From NCBI RefSeq assembly GCF_029955155.1, contig NZ_JAPNOZ010000012.1:389510-453509 (forward strand): 64,000 nucleotides of DNA, written 5' to 3'. How positions within the stretch are numbered: the stretch's first letter is position 1; each line of letters begins with the position of its first letter. Below the pieces are notes generated by a model. The model worked only from the letters and a program-made list of their open reading frames with translations, did no database searches and was not told the DNA's origin. Below, one piece after another: positions 37,613 to 46,611 of the stretch. Made by a program: the position numbers and the translations under genes. This stretch comes from Psychrobacillus sp. NEAU-3TGS (GTDB lineage: Bacteria; Bacillota; Bacilli; Bacillales_A; Planococcaceae).

Positions 37613-37690
37613 ATGAATGCAGATTTAATTATTGGTATCGGATTTTTATTTTTATTAGGGTATTTAACTTCACTTAACTTTACGGACTAA
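37613..37690 (+). CDS. Small membrane peptide (25 residues)
   Basis: MNADLIIGIGFLFLLGYL ... TSLNFTD is preceded by AAGGAGGAAAGTC at ideal spacing, a better site than most genes here. One hydrophobic helix. Unknown function. Confidence 0.55.
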   Translation: MNADLIIGIGFLFLLGYLTSLNFTD

Positions 37691-37693
37691 TAC

Positions 37694-37745
37694 GAAATGC
37701 GCAAGCGCCTCTGTCTGTCCCGAGGGGCAAGACGCTGGAGTCTAG
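37694..37745. repeat. Short GC-rich intergenic repeat-like element
   Basis: The segment holds GCGCAAGCGC and CCCGAGGGGCAAGACGCTGGAG. It resembles a short element I recall from many intergenic regions of Bacillales. Only one copy is seen in this window. Confidence 0.35.
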
Positions 37746-37748
37746 ACA

Positions 37749-37779
37749 CAAAAAAGCTGTCATAACTGACAGCTTTTTT
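37749..37779. terminator. Terminator of the methyltransferase gene
   Basis: AAAAAGCTGTCA and TGACAGCTTTTT form a perfect stem with T/A runs on both sides; it overlaps the stop codon of the minus-strand gene. Confidence 0.9.
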
Positions 37780-38557
37780 ATATATCAATAATGCCATAGT
37801 GAAACTTAGAAGTTAATCTCGTTAACTGCTCGAACTGATATTTTTCAAATAACGGAGAACGAAAATGAGCTTTTAGCACTACCCGTCTCTTCGCTACACG
37901 TTTTGCTTCCTCTATCCATTCATCGGACAGAGATTCATGCACGCCAGCTGCTCTTAGTGTGTGGAAATTGGAAGACTCTTCAATAACCTCTTCAAACATC
38001 GGATCCATGTAAACTACATCATAGGAATTAGCATCCAGTTGTCTTAAATAGTCCACGGCATCTTGATGAACAATATGGATACGTCGCATACTTTCCTGTA
38101 ATTCCATACTTTCAGTTTCATACGCTTTTAGCCCACGCTCCACTACATAAGCGATCATCTCATCTTTTTCACAAGCAACAACTAGCCCTTCTTCTCCAAC
38201 TGCAAACGAGGCTAGTATACTATCCGAGCAGAGCCCCGCAGTTGTATCCAGAAATCGATCTCCCTGTTGTAAATCTAACGCTTCTAATAACAAATCTTTT
38301 TCTCCATTCAAGATACGCTTCATCCGAAATGCTGCCGAATTTGGATGAAAGAAAAAAGGAGCAGTAGAACCGTATATATACAGTTCTAATCTCTCCTTAC
38401 TTACAACTAATACATTTGCTTGCTGTTCTTCTTGCAACTTTTGCATAGACTTCTTTTGGCGTCTTACATATGGCAAAGTTAGTTCACTAGCAATTTCTTT
38501 CGCCTTTTGAATAAATTGCTCATTCGTACGACCTGCAGTAGTTACAACCGTCTTCAT
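37778..38557 (-). CDS. Class I SAM-dependent methyltransferase (YpiP/RsmJ-like)
   Basis: The 259-residue protein starts MKTVVTTAGRTNEQFIQKAK and has a Rossmann core with GDRFLDTTAGLCSDSILASF (SAM-binding motif I), VACEKDEM (acidic end of strand 2) and the catalytic-loop DVVYMDPMFE. Its fold group includes 16S rRNA methyltransferase RsmJ and B. subtilis YpiP, so an RNA substrate is likely but unproved. It overlaps the bacilliredoxin stop by 4 nt. Confidence 0.85.
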   Translation of the reverse strand: MKTVVTTAGRTNEQFIQKAKEIASELTLPYVRRQKKSMQKLQEEQQANVLVVSKERLELYIYGSTAPFFFHPNSAAFRMKRILNGEKDLLLEALDLQQGDRFLDTTAGLCSDSILASFAVGEEGLVVACEKDEMIAYVVERGLKAYETESMELQESMRRIHIVHQDAVDYLRQLDANSYDVVYMDPMFEEVIEESSNFHTLRAAGVHESLSDEWIEEAKRVAKRRVVLKAHFRSPLFEKYQFEQLTRLTSKFHYGIIDI

Positions 38558-38991
38558 GACGAAACGATTTGTGTAAGGACACCAGAGAGATGATCTTTAA
38601 TCGTTTCCATTGAATTGCTTTCAATTTGTTCACGAGGAATGAAATAAGCTAATTGGTCATCTTTCCAAATAGCGATAGACGGTGAACTTGGCGGTACTTC
38701 TTCAAAGTATCCTCTCATCGTTGCCGTTGCTTCTTGATCTTGCCCTGCGAATACCGTAACTAAGTTATCCGGTTTCACTTCTAATTCTTCCACTGCTGAA
38801 ATTACTGCCGGTCTAGCAAGTCCCGCTGCGCAACCACATACTGAGTTTATAACGATTAAAGAAACTCCTTCTGCGTTCGCCATATGGTCTTGTACTTCTT
38901 CCGGTGTCACTAATTCTTTAAATCCTGCGTTTGTTAATTCACTTCTCATTGGTTTTACTATGCCTTGCATATATTCATCGTATGCGTTCAT
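38554..38991 (-). CDS. brxA: Bacilliredoxin, YphP/YqiW family
   Basis: The 145-residue thioredoxin-like protein carries the CGC redox site (SVCGCAAGLARP) and the DUF1094 landmarks YMQGIVKPMRSEL, VFAGQDQEATATMRGYF and HxIPR-like YFIPREQIE. Bacilliredoxins remove bacillithiol from S-bacillithiolated proteins after oxidative stress. It could be BrxA or BrxB; BrxA is favoured by its neighbours (ypi/ypg-type genes). It is translated with the methyltransferase by a 4-nt overlap. Confidence 0.9.
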   Translation of the reverse strand: MNAYDEYMQGIVKPMRSELTNAGFKELVTPEEVQDHMANAEGVSLIVINSVCGCAAGLARPAVISAVEELEVKPDNLVTVFAGQDQEATATMRGYFEEVPPSSPSIAIWKDDQLAYFIPREQIESNSMETIKDHLSGVLTQIVSS

Positions 38992-39272
38992 GATATCGCC
39001 TGCTTTCGTTTATATTCACAAATCCTATTATAACAGGACTTCTATTGCATTTGCTATAATACTGTTTTCGCACACTTTCATATTTTTGTGTTAAATCTCA
39101 AACATGCTATTTATTTTTTAAAAAATAGGATTACTGAATTAATCTCCATTTTTTTCTACTTTTATGTATTATGGTCGTGTATTAGTTGAATAGGATGAAA
39201 GTAAGCATTCTTAAGGATGATTTACTACTATCATCCCCCGGGTGTGCGGAGTAATTGCAAAGGAGACAAAGC

Positions 39273-40760
39273 ATGTCAAATTACGTATTCCCTCAGTTAC
39301 CACCCGATCTAATGATTTCGATCATCAGAAATGGACTTAACAGAACTCAAAATCCAAAAAAGATCGTCATTATCGGTGCAGGCATGGCAGGACTTGTCGC
39401 TGCATCTCTATTAAAGGACGCTGGACACAATGTTACAATCCTTGAAGCAGCCGAAAGAGTTGGCGGCCGTGTCTACACGTTAAAATCTGATTTTACTAAT
39501 GGATTATATCTTGAAGCAGGCGCAATGCGTATTCCTCATACTCATTATTTAACAAAGGAATACATAAACAAATTTCAGCTACCGGTTAATCGGTTTATTA
39601 ATAGTACTCCTAACAATATTATCTATGCTAGAGGAATTAAGACCCGCTTGAAGTTTTATGAACAAAGCCCTGATATTCTTGGTTTTCCGGTAGCTCCACA
39701 AGAAAGAGGTAAAACTGCTACAGAATTGCTTACTTTAGTAATAAAACCGCTCACTGATTTTATCAAACAAAACCCGCAGAGAAATTGGCCTTTGGTCATA
39801 AAAGAATTTGATAAATACTCGATGGACGCCTATTTGAGATATAACCCGTTTGGAATCACTTTATCTCCTGGTGCCATCGAAATGATTAAAGTAGTTCTAT
39901 CACTGGGAGGATTAACGGAGCTTTCTTTTTTAGAGTTACTGCGTGAACTAATGATTTTATTTACCCCTGATATTCAATTCTATGAGATTACTGGTGGAAA
40001 CGACCAACTCCCTAAAGCATTTCTCTCACAATTGAAGGATAACATTATGTTTGGGCTAAAAGTGACGAAGATATTGCAGCATAACAACCAAGTAACGATT
40101 GACTCTATCCATACAAAAATTCTGAGACCATTTCAAATTACGAGTGATCTTGCCATCGTGACGATCCCCTTTTCCGTTTTTCAATTTGTTGAAGTTGAAC
40201 CACGTGATTCTTTTTCCAACAACAAATGGAAAGCGATTCGCGAACTTCACTATGCAGGATCTACAAAGACCGGCATCCAGTTTAAAAGTAGGTTTTGGGA
40301 AAGAGAAGGTATGTTTGGGGGTAGCACAGCTTCTGATTTACCTATTACATACACTCAATATCCGAGCCAAGGGATTGGTACAGCGGGGCCAGGTGTCATT
40401 TTGGCTAGTTACACATGGGAAGATGATGCTTTATCTTGGGATAGCTTGAGCACTGAAAATCGATTGGAATATGCATTGAAAAATTTGGCCATAATCCATG
40501 GTGAACAAGTATATCGTGAGTTTATAACAGGCACGGGCTATAGTTGGGTTCGAAATCCGTATGCCGGTGGTGCTTTTACGATGTTTAAGCCAGAACAAAT
40601 AACGGAGCTATCTCCCTATATCGCTTCTCCCGAAGGACGCGTTCACTTTGCGGGTGAACATGCTTCATCTGTTCACGGTTGGATCCAAGGTGCAATTGAA
40701 TCTGGTATACGAGTTGCAGCTGAAGTTAATGACTTACAGAGAACTCTTTTTCACGAGTAG
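39273..40760 (+). CDS. Flavin monoamine/L-amino-acid oxidase
   Basis: The 495-residue FAD enzyme has the dinucleotide fold IVIIGAGMAGLVAASLL near residue 30, ILEAAERVGGRVYT, and the C-terminal FAD motif HFAGEHASSVHGWIQGAIESG. It resembles YobN of B. subtilis and snake-venom-type L-amino acid oxidases. It oxidises an amine or amino acid to the imine with release of hydrogen peroxide. ATG at 39273 is chosen because AAAGGAG sits 7 nt before it; an upstream in-frame TTG has no site. No signal peptide. Confidence 0.9.
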   Translation: MSNYVFPQLPPDLMISIIRNGLNRTQNPKKIVIIGAGMAGLVAASLLKDAGHNVTILEAAERVGGRVYTLKSDFTNGLYLEAGAMRIPHTHYLTKEYINKFQLPVNRFINSTPNNIIYARGIKTRLKFYEQSPDILGFPVAPQERGKTATELLTLVIKPLTDFIKQNPQRNWPLVIKEFDKYSMDAYLRYNPFGITLSPGAIEMIKVVLSLGGLTELSFLELLRELMILFTPDIQFYEITGGNDQLPKAFLSQLKDNIMFGLKVTKILQHNNQVTIDSIHTKILRPFQITSDLAIVTIPFSVFQFVEVEPRDSFSNNKWKAIRELHYAGSTKTGIQFKSRFWEREGMFGGSTASDLPITYTQYPSQGIGTAGPGVILASYTWEDDALSWDSLSTENRLEYALKNLAIIHGEQVYREFITGTGYSWVRNPYAGGAFTMFKPEQITELSPYIASPEGRVHFAGEHASSVHGWIQGAIESGIRVAAEVNDLQRTLFHE

Positions 40761-40792
40761 GAAGATTTAACGTAAGTTCTCAAGCAGTATTT

Positions 40793-40852
40793 AAATAGTC
40801 CTGGCGTTTATGTCCAATTTTTTATGGACACAAGCGTCGGGACTATTTTTTA
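40793..40852. terminator. Terminator between the amine oxidase and ligD
   Basis: A long interrupted hairpin (AAATAGTCC ... GGACTATTT outside, TGTCCA ... TGGACA inside) ends in a T-run on the plus strand. It can serve both convergent genes. Confidence 0.85.
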
Positions 40853-40881
40853 AAAAGATTACATTTCTCGGACCTTTACGG

Positions 40882-42711
40882 TTATGTCAGTTGTTTAAGC
40901 ACCTCCCTAAACTTTTTTATATTTATATCCTCTCGGAAATTGCGGAATGGATCCCCTTGTTTCTGTAAACGCTCTAACACTGCAGGAATAGTAAACGAAG
41001 AAGGGTTTAATGCATCATTAACTTCCTCCCAATTTAGAGGAGTTGCAATAAGCCCTAGTTCATTTCCTCTTGGCGAATATGGAGCGATAATTGTCTTCCC
41101 TTCTTTATGCTGTATATAATCCAAATACAATTTATGACCACGATTTTTTTTAAGTCGCTCCATTGTAAACCATTTCGGATATTGTTGAACTAAGAAGTTG
41201 CAAACAAATTTAGTGAATACCCCAGTATCTTCATACGAAAAAGTATCAACAGGTAATGGTATATACACTTGCATGCCTTTTCCGCCAGATGTTTTTATAT
41301 AAGTTGTCAGCTCAAATTGGTCAAATATAGCTTTCATTCGTAAGGCCGCTTCAACAGCCAAAGAAAACTCATTAGCAGAAGGTGGATCCAAATCAAATAC
41401 AATTTCGGTTGGTTTATTCGTTTTAATCGTTTGGAATGGTATATGGAACTCTAGTGCCAGTTGATTTCCTAGCCAGAGCAATGATTCAATGTCGTTGCAC
41501 AGTATATAGTTTATATCTTCAACAAGTTTTGTCTGGATAAAGCCCGGCCTATAGTCAGGAGCATGTTTCTGAAAAAACCTTTCCATTTTCCCCGTTACAC
41601 CATGCGGATAACGAATAACAGTCAGTAACCTGTCTTTTAAAAAAGGAAGCATATAAGTAGATATCTTTTGTAAATAATAAAGATAATCATCTTTCGTATA
41701 GTCAATATTTGGCCAAATCGGTTTCTCTGGATGCGTGAACTCTACTAGTTCAGGAAGTGGATTTAGCTGACGACGCATATTTTCCCAGTTACACTCATTA
41801 ACAGTCGTTGTCCATTTAAATCCATTAAATCTCGGCTCTCTTAATTTGTCCCCTTGAAAGTCAATACAAGCTATATTGACACAAATGGATGGTTCAATTG
41901 ACCAAATGTCTCCTTTTCCCTTCGTCCCATTAGCTTCAATGAATGCTACCAGCGTTTTAAATTCCTCTTCTTTCAGACCATGGCTAAAAGAAACAATTTC
42001 TACAAGGACATCATTTTGATAAATGGCCCCATTAAAATAGCTATTGCTTTTATCATACTTAGTAAGTATAACATCCACGTATCTCCAATTTTTTATTTTT
42101 AGCCAGCTAAGAGAACGGGTATTCCCTATCCATTTACTCGTCTTTTTCTTCGCAATAATTCCTTCTCCGTTACTTACTTTAATCTTATTCCATAATAATT
42201 CGCTGTCCTCTGAAAAATCTATCGCCTGTATTCTGTTGGTATCTTCATAATTGACTTGACTTGGAAGCTTTAATGATTTAAAAAGTTTAGCAAGTATTTG
42301 TTTGCGCGTTGTTAAATGCCGATTCGTTTGCACTTCACTTTTATGTAGTAAGATATCGAATGCAACGTAATGACAAGGGAAAGCATTCGCATGTACTACA
42401 ATAGAATCTGGGTTTCTCATTCTTCCTCTTCCTTGCACAATCGAAAAATCACTTTGAAAATTATTCGTTAAGTAAACAAGCTCACCATCTAGTTGTAATG
42501 GTAAGAATGATTGAACACGTTCATAAATTCCAAGGCAAAAATCAATGATCTCTGGAAATACTTGATTTAGTAATCTTCCATTTCTACTTTTTAAAATGGG
42601 AGTCTTTTCCTCCCAATATAACGTACCGCGAAAGCCATCATATTTTGTTTCATAAAACCACTCACTGCCTTCTGGTATTTCATCGGTTGCCGTTAAAAGC
42701 ATTGGTTTCAA
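40882..42711 (-). CDS. ligD: ATP-dependent DNA ligase LigD (ligase-polymerase)
   Basis: The 609-residue NHEJ enzyme has the Bacillus domain order: ligase first (active-site Lys23 in KYDGFRG, DGELVYL, EGIIAKK), then the primase-type polymerase from about residue 315 (DLDPP catalytic acids, SGGKGMQVYIPL). There is no 3'-phosphoesterase domain, as expected for this group. It seals double-strand breaks with Ku, mainly known from stationary phase and spore germination. Ku is encoded divergently 111 bp away. Confidence 0.96.
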   Translation of the reverse strand: MKPMLLTATDEIPEGSEWFYETKYDGFRGTLYWEEKTPILKSRNGRLLNQVFPEIIDFCLGIYERVQSFLPLQLDGELVYLTNNFQSDFSIVQGRGRMRNPDSIVVHANAFPCHYVAFDILLHKSEVQTNRHLTTRKQILAKLFKSLKLPSQVNYEDTNRIQAIDFSEDSELLWNKIKVSNGEGIIAKKKTSKWIGNTRSLSWLKIKNWRYVDVILTKYDKSNSYFNGAIYQNDVLVEIVSFSHGLKEEEFKTLVAFIEANGTKGKGDIWSIEPSICVNIACIDFQGDKLREPRFNGFKWTTTVNECNWENMRRQLNPLPELVEFTHPEKPIWPNIDYTKDDYLYYLQKISTYMLPFLKDRLLTVIRYPHGVTGKMERFFQKHAPDYRPGFIQTKLVEDINYILCNDIESLLWLGNQLALEFHIPFQTIKTNKPTEIVFDLDPPSANEFSLAVEAALRMKAIFDQFELTTYIKTSGGKGMQVYIPLPVDTFSYEDTGVFTKFVCNFLVQQYPKWFTMERLKKNRGHKLYLDYIQHKEGKTIIAPYSPRGNELGLIATPLNWEEVNDALNPSSFTIPAVLERLQKQGDPFRNFREDINIKKFREVLKQLT

Positions 42712-42822
42712 ATTACAACCTACTTTCTTTTTTGTTTAGCATTTGATGAATTCTTCATCGCAATACATAGAACACATAAATAATTACATAATAAGAACAA
42801 AAAGAATGAGAAGGTGAAAATA

Positions 42823-43646
42823 TTGCATACAGTTTGGAAAGGTAGCATTAGCTTTGGATTAGTAAATATTCCAATTAAACTGCACTCTGCAACTGAAAAC
42901 AAAGATATTAAATTACGACAGCTTCATAAAGAGTGTCATACACCTATTAGTTATAAAAAAGTGTGTGAAGGATGCGAAAAAGAAGTGAAAGAAGAGGACA
43001 TTGTAAAAGCATATGAATATGCAAAAATAAATTTGTCGTACTTGATGATGAGGAATTAGAAGCACTTAAGAAAGAAAATGAAGATAAAGCTGTTGAGATA
43101 ATAGATTTTGTTAAACTAGAGGAAATAGATCCTATCTATTTCGAGCGTTCTTATTTTTTGTCGCCTGACACAACAGGCGGAAAGGCATACTCCCTTTTGA
43201 GGAAAACATTAGAGCAATCTGGCAAAATAGGTGTTGCCAAAATAATAATACGATCAAAAGAACAATTAGCGGTTGTACGTGTTTATAAAGATACTCTTGT
43301 TATGGAGACAATCCATTTTCCAGATGAAGTTCGAAGCACCGCAGATGTTCCAAACATTCCAAGTGAGGAGACCGTCGTTCAAAAAGAACTCGATACAGCT
43401 CTTTTACTAGTTGATCAATTGACTACTGCATTTACACCGGAAAAATACACGGACGAATATCGCACAGCATTAATGGAACTAATCGAGGAGAAAAAAGCCG
43501 GTAACAATACGGTCTCTGTAAGCGATAAACAACCTCTTCCTGATAATGTCACTGATCTAATGTCGGCACTTCAAGCCTCACTTGATAAGACAGGGAAAAA
43601 GAAGAAACCGACTACAAGAAAGAAAAAAGTAGCTAAAACATCCTAA
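42823..43646 (+). pseudogene. ku: NHEJ DNA-end-binding protein Ku, frameshifted
   Basis: The first frame (MHTVWKGSISFGLVNIPIKL ... VKAYEYAK) and the second (FVVLDDEELEALKKENEDKA ... YFLSPD and on) are joined if the A-run at 43023-43027 has six A. The repaired protein is about 274 residues with a Lys-rich tail (KKKKPTTRKKKVAK), typical of bacterial Ku. TTG at 42823 is the natural start (AAGGTG 6 nt upstream); a GTG 9 nt earlier lacks a site. If the shift is real, LigD would be left without its partner. Confidence 0.9.
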
Positions 43647-43685
43647 TTTAAAATCGACCAACACTATTTTATATGTCCATGAGAA

Positions 43686-43712
43686 AGCCCCACTTCTTCA
43701 ACAGTGGGGCTA
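43686..43712. terminator. Hairpin after ku
   Basis: AGCCCCACT and AGTGGGGCT form a perfect 9-bp stem; the following T-tract is poor. Confidence 0.6.
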
Positions 43713-43922
43713 TAATTCATGAGATTCTGCGAAGGGATCTCACACACATAAAATTTCCCACTAATGCGGAATTTATACTTGTAATTTTATTTTCGTAAAT
43801 AACATATCCCCTCGAACTGTCCTTTGCTTTTAATTTTCAAACTGTGTTAGGATATTTAATCAACCTTACTCACATAATAAATTTGGTCGCAAAAATTTAT
43901 CATCATGACAGGGAGTGCAATA

Positions 43923-44435
43923 ATGGGAATTTTAAGTGGTAACCCAAAAGATGAACCTTTACACTATGGGGAAGTGTTTACTCTATGGACAAATTTAGCT
44001 ACAAACAATGGTTTAATAGCTGCGTATCAGACCTTTGCTAATCATACAGGTGATAAAGATTTAGTAAAGGTCATTGAAGAATCGATTCAATGTATGAAAG
44101 ACGAAAATAAACAAATTGAACCTATTATCAAAATTAATGGTATAGGACTACCACCTGCACCGCCTGAACGTCCAGTTGCGAGGATAGAGGACATTCCGCC
44201 AGGAGCACGATTTAACGATCCTGAAATCAGTGCTGCACTTTCAATGGATAGCGCTGCTGGTTTAGTCGCATGTAGCAAAGCTATGGGTATGTCCATTAGA
44301 GAAGATATTGCTTTGATGTACGGTCAATTTCATTTGAGTAGAGCACAATTAGGCGCGAAATTATTGCGTTTAACTAAGGATAAAGGATGGCTTGTCCCTC
44401 CCCCACTACATTACAGCTCTCCGGAAAAAGAATAA
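43923..44435 (+). CDS. DUF3231 family protein
   Basis: The 170-residue protein (from ATG at 43923, site GGGAG) is a helical-bundle protein of the DUF3231 family: EPLHYGEVFTLWTNLATNNG and GLVACSKAMGMSIREDIALMYGQFH mark it. The fold resembles coat protein F and ferritin-like bundles and the family is common in spore formers, but its role is not known. The Pro-rich stretch GLPPAPPERP divides two helix groups. Confidence 0.82.
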   Translation: MGILSGNPKDEPLHYGEVFTLWTNLATNNGLIAAYQTFANHTGDKDLVKVIEESIQCMKDENKQIEPIIKINGIGLPPAPPERPVARIEDIPPGARFNDPEISAALSMDSAAGLVACSKAMGMSIREDIALMYGQFHLSRAQLGAKLLRLTKDKGWLVPPPLHYSSPEKE

Positions 44436-44443
44436 AATTATTT

Positions 44444-44472
44444 GGGCAATCTAATGTTGGTTGCCCTTTTTA
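44444..44472 (+). terminator. Terminator after the DUF3231 gene
   Basis: GGGCAA and TTGCCC pair around an 11-nt loop and are followed by TTTTTA. Confidence 0.7.
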
Positions 44473-44613
44473 TATGAATGTACCCTATAGAGAGGGTCTT
44501 TTTTCACTTTTACAATCGAAATTCGGGATATACTTCACTCAAAATGTCATATAGTTAATTGAATAAAAAAATTACAATTAGCTAATGCTTAGAAAAAAAA
44601 GAAGGAGAAAAAC

Positions 44614-44793
44614 ATGACAAAATTAGAGTTAACTATAAATGATTTTTATGCAGAAACCCTTAACGAGATAGTACAACAATTCAATGAACTCGTCCCTGCG
44701 CATGCCTCATACTCATATTCAGTGCAAGATGTCATTGAGTTGTTAATCATTAAGGAATATGTAAATTATGAAACCATACTTAGAAGACCTTGA
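44614..44793 (+). CDS. Hypothetical protein (59 residues)
   Basis: ATG at 44614 follows GAAGGAGAAAAAC. The product MTKLELTINDFYAETLNEIV ... VQDVIELLIIKEYVNYE looks like a ribbon-helix-helix-type sequence (a short strand, then two helices), but that is an impression. A terminator overlaps its end. Confidence 0.6.
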   Translation: MTKLELTINDFYAETLNEIVQQFNELVPAHASYSYSVQDVIELLIIKEYVNYETILRRP

Positions 44794-44812
44794 AAAGGGT
44801 CTATTTTTTTTG
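44785..44812 (+). terminator. Terminator after the 59-residue gene
   Basis: AGACCTT and AGGGTCT form a short stem followed by eight T. The next 300 bp to 45115 contain the palindrome GGGGCATATGCCCC near 44933 and no gene I can support. Confidence 0.75.
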
Positions 44813-45115
44813 CATTTTTTGATCTTATAATGACAGTTAATAATGGACACACGTATTAATAAGATATAACTTCATTTCCTATGTTGTTTCTTGAAATCGC
44901 GTCCCATCGATTGGATTTCCTCCATTCTCAGGGGCATATGCCCCGGTGCATTTTCAAATGATGAATAAGCTACTTTATAACTGAAGAGCACGTCACACCA
45001 CTTTCAGCTGTGTCTCCAGTTGTTTTATAGGGTCTTCTTAAAACGAAAAAATTGAATCGGATTACCTTTAGTGTTGTTATAAAAGGTATTGTCCCAAATA
45101 TAGGGGGTGTTCTAA

Positions 45116-45235
45116 ATGGGAGAAGCGGTTAACGGCGGCGGTTATGGATCTGGTGCAGGATTCGCTTTACTTGTAGTTCTATTTATTCTTTTGATAATTA
45201 TTGGTGCAAGTTTCTTAGGTAACGGTTATTACTGA
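45116..45235 (+). CDS. YjcZ-family small sporulation membrane protein
   Basis: The 39-residue protein [20 protein letters not shown] ... ASFLGNGYY has the glycine-rich head and single hydrophobic helix of the YjcZ family, small membrane proteins of spore formers that are usually made late in sporulation. RBS GGGGGTG precedes the start. Its presence supports a spore-forming host. Confidence 0.8.
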   Translation: MGEAVNGGGYGSGAGFALLVVLFILLIIIGASFLGNGYY

Positions 45236-45273
45236 TTACAATGGGCTTAACCCCCAAATTTTCGCTACCATCT

Positions 45274-45304
45274 AAGACAGGTTTTAACCTGTCTTTAGCT
45301 TTTT
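45274..45304 (+). terminator. Terminator after the YjcZ-like gene
   Basis: AAGACAGGTT and AACCTGTCTT pair perfectly; TTTTT follows shortly. Confidence 0.82.
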
Positions 45305-45315
45305 AAATAAATAAA

Positions 45316-45340
45316 AACACCGTTCTTTTTGAACGATGTT
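45316..45340 (-). terminator. Terminator of the small lipoprotein gene
   Basis: AACATCGTTC pairs with GAACGGTGTT on the minus strand, with a T-run after it. Confidence 0.78.
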
Positions 45341-45362
45341 CATATACTCATGTATCCTATTC

Positions 45363-45503
45363 TTATTGACTGTTATCTTCTTGCTGTTCTGAAGGTTCTT
45401 CGCTTGGGTCTGGCTCATCTTCATCCACACCGTCGCAGCCGAACAACAAACCTACTGACAAAAAAACAGTCATTAGCGCAAAAATATATCTTTTATGCTT
45501 CAT
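45363..45503 (-). CDS. Small acidic lipoprotein (46 residues)
   Basis: ATG at 45503 follows GGAGGGATAAAAAG. The leader KRYIFALMTVFLSVGLLFGC ends in a lipobox-like LFGC (Cys23). The mature peptide of about 24 residues is almost entirely acidic and Pro/Ser/Gln (DGVDEDEPDPSEEPSEQQED). It should sit on the outer face of the membrane. Role unknown. Confidence 0.7.
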   Translation of the reverse strand: MKHKRYIFALMTVFLSVGLLFGCDGVDEDEPDPSEEPSEQQEDNSQ

Positions 45504-45613
45504 CTTTTTATCCCTCCACTCCATATCTGTTCCTATTACTTTGCCCCATTTTTTAAAAATATTTATGAAATATTTCTAATTTCGACTGAGGAGGGATGGA
45601 GAAAGGACAAGCA

Positions 45614-46039
45614 TTACTTGGATAATTCTTTATAAGCTAAAGCCTTTAGCGCTAACATCTCTTCTTCTGTCAATTTACTTTCAAACTGATCATAAAGGGC
45701 TTGCTTTTCTTCTGCGGACATGCCGTCTTTAGCTTTTGCTTGTATCTCTTGCAATTCGCTTATATTAAACTTTTTAAGCAATACCCTCGTTGCTTCTTCT
45801 TTTGTTTGGAATGGTAGCTGACTGCTATCCACATTTTTGCCTTCTTCTATAAATGCCTGTAATTGTGGGTCTTTCTTTATTTCTTGTTTTATATTTTCTA
45901 ATTGACCACTATCTTCTAGTTCAACCGTTACTTTTTCCATTACTTGATCTGCAATTAGTTTGGGTACGAAATAGTAAGCGGCTAAGCCAATAATTCCAAT
46001 TACGACAATGAAACCAAAAAGTATTTTCAAAAACTTCAA
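45614..46039 (-). CDS. Hypothetical membrane-anchored protein (141 residues)
   Basis: TTG at 46039 is the likely start because AAGGAGGAAACAGG lies directly before it. An N-terminal helix (FLKILFGFIVVIGIIGLAAYYF) anchors a helical, charged domain (PQLQAFIEEGKN; EEMLALKALAYKELSK). It resembles phenylalanyl-tRNA synthetase-beta-annotated small proteins of Bacillus, a label of no functional meaning. Role unknown. Confidence 0.65.
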   Translation of the reverse strand: MKFLKILFGFIVVIGIIGLAAYYFVPKLIADQVMEKVTVELEDSGQLENIKQEIKKDPQLQAFIEEGKNVDSSQLPFQTKEEATRVLLKKFNISELQEIQAKAKDGMSAEEKQALYDQFESKLTEEEMLALKALAYKELSK

Positions 46040-46167
46040 CCTGTTTCCTCCTTCTACTGAATTAATTATTGAATAGACTATAGTTATTGTACACATAGAA
46101 AAAGCACCTTCCAAGATGCTTTTAGTCATTTCCGTATTATTCCCTGCCATTTAGCAGTAATCAACCT

Positions 46168-46419
46168 CTATATAATTTTACTGCTTTTTAGCTTGTATTC
46201 AGATATTTTATAATCGATAAATGCTCCAATGACTCCAGAGGGCAGTCCACCAGCTGAAATAGAAAGTAAGACAGTAAACAGACTGAGACTGTCCATCTTA
46301 TAATACAATAATAAGAGAACGGAGAGCGTTCCTACTATGGTGAACAGAATAGAAAAGTAGTACGTAATATGTATTTCATTTTTTATATTCGCTTCTTTTT
46401 TGATTATTTCCTCACTCAT
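46168..46419 (-). CDS. Small membrane protein with two helices (83 residues)
   Basis: Two hydrophobic helices (about 20-41 and 48-67) flank a short loop, with charged ends. GGAGGAATAAT precedes the ATG. The glycine pair and Pro in the second helix (SAGGLPSGVIGAFIDY) are notable. Not recognised. Confidence 0.6.
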   Translation of the reverse strand: MSEEIIKKEANIKNEIHITYYFSILFTIVGTLSVLLLLYYKMDSLSLFTVLLSISAGGLPSGVIGAFIDYKISEYKLKSSKII

Positions 46420-46533
46420 ATTATTCCTCCGTTCATCATAGCATCCCTTATCCTTCTTATTATTTACTTATTACTCATTATTTAAACGCTTTTGACTTGA
46501 AAAGTAGTTTGAAAATTAAATTAAGGAGTAAGT

Positions 46534-46571
46534 AAAAAAACACCATTCAATTAAAAGGAATGATGTTTTAA
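46534..46571 (-). terminator. Terminator of the esterase gene
   Basis: AACATCATTC and GAATGGTGTT pair on the minus strand, followed by seven T. Confidence 0.82.
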
Positions 46572-46611
46572 TATATGATAGGCATCAACAATGGTTAATA
46601 AGCCGCATTAT

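Noticed and set aside
42823..43646. Programmed frameshifting in ku and in the PAS-GGDEF gene
   Set aside because: Neither site has a stimulatory Shine-Dalgarno or a downstream hairpin, and five unrelated genes show the same kind of one-base loss, so a common technical or mutational cause is simpler.
44927..44950. GGGGCATATGCCCC as an operator
   Set aside because: A 14-bp palindrome of simple composition, single copy here, with no linked regulator.
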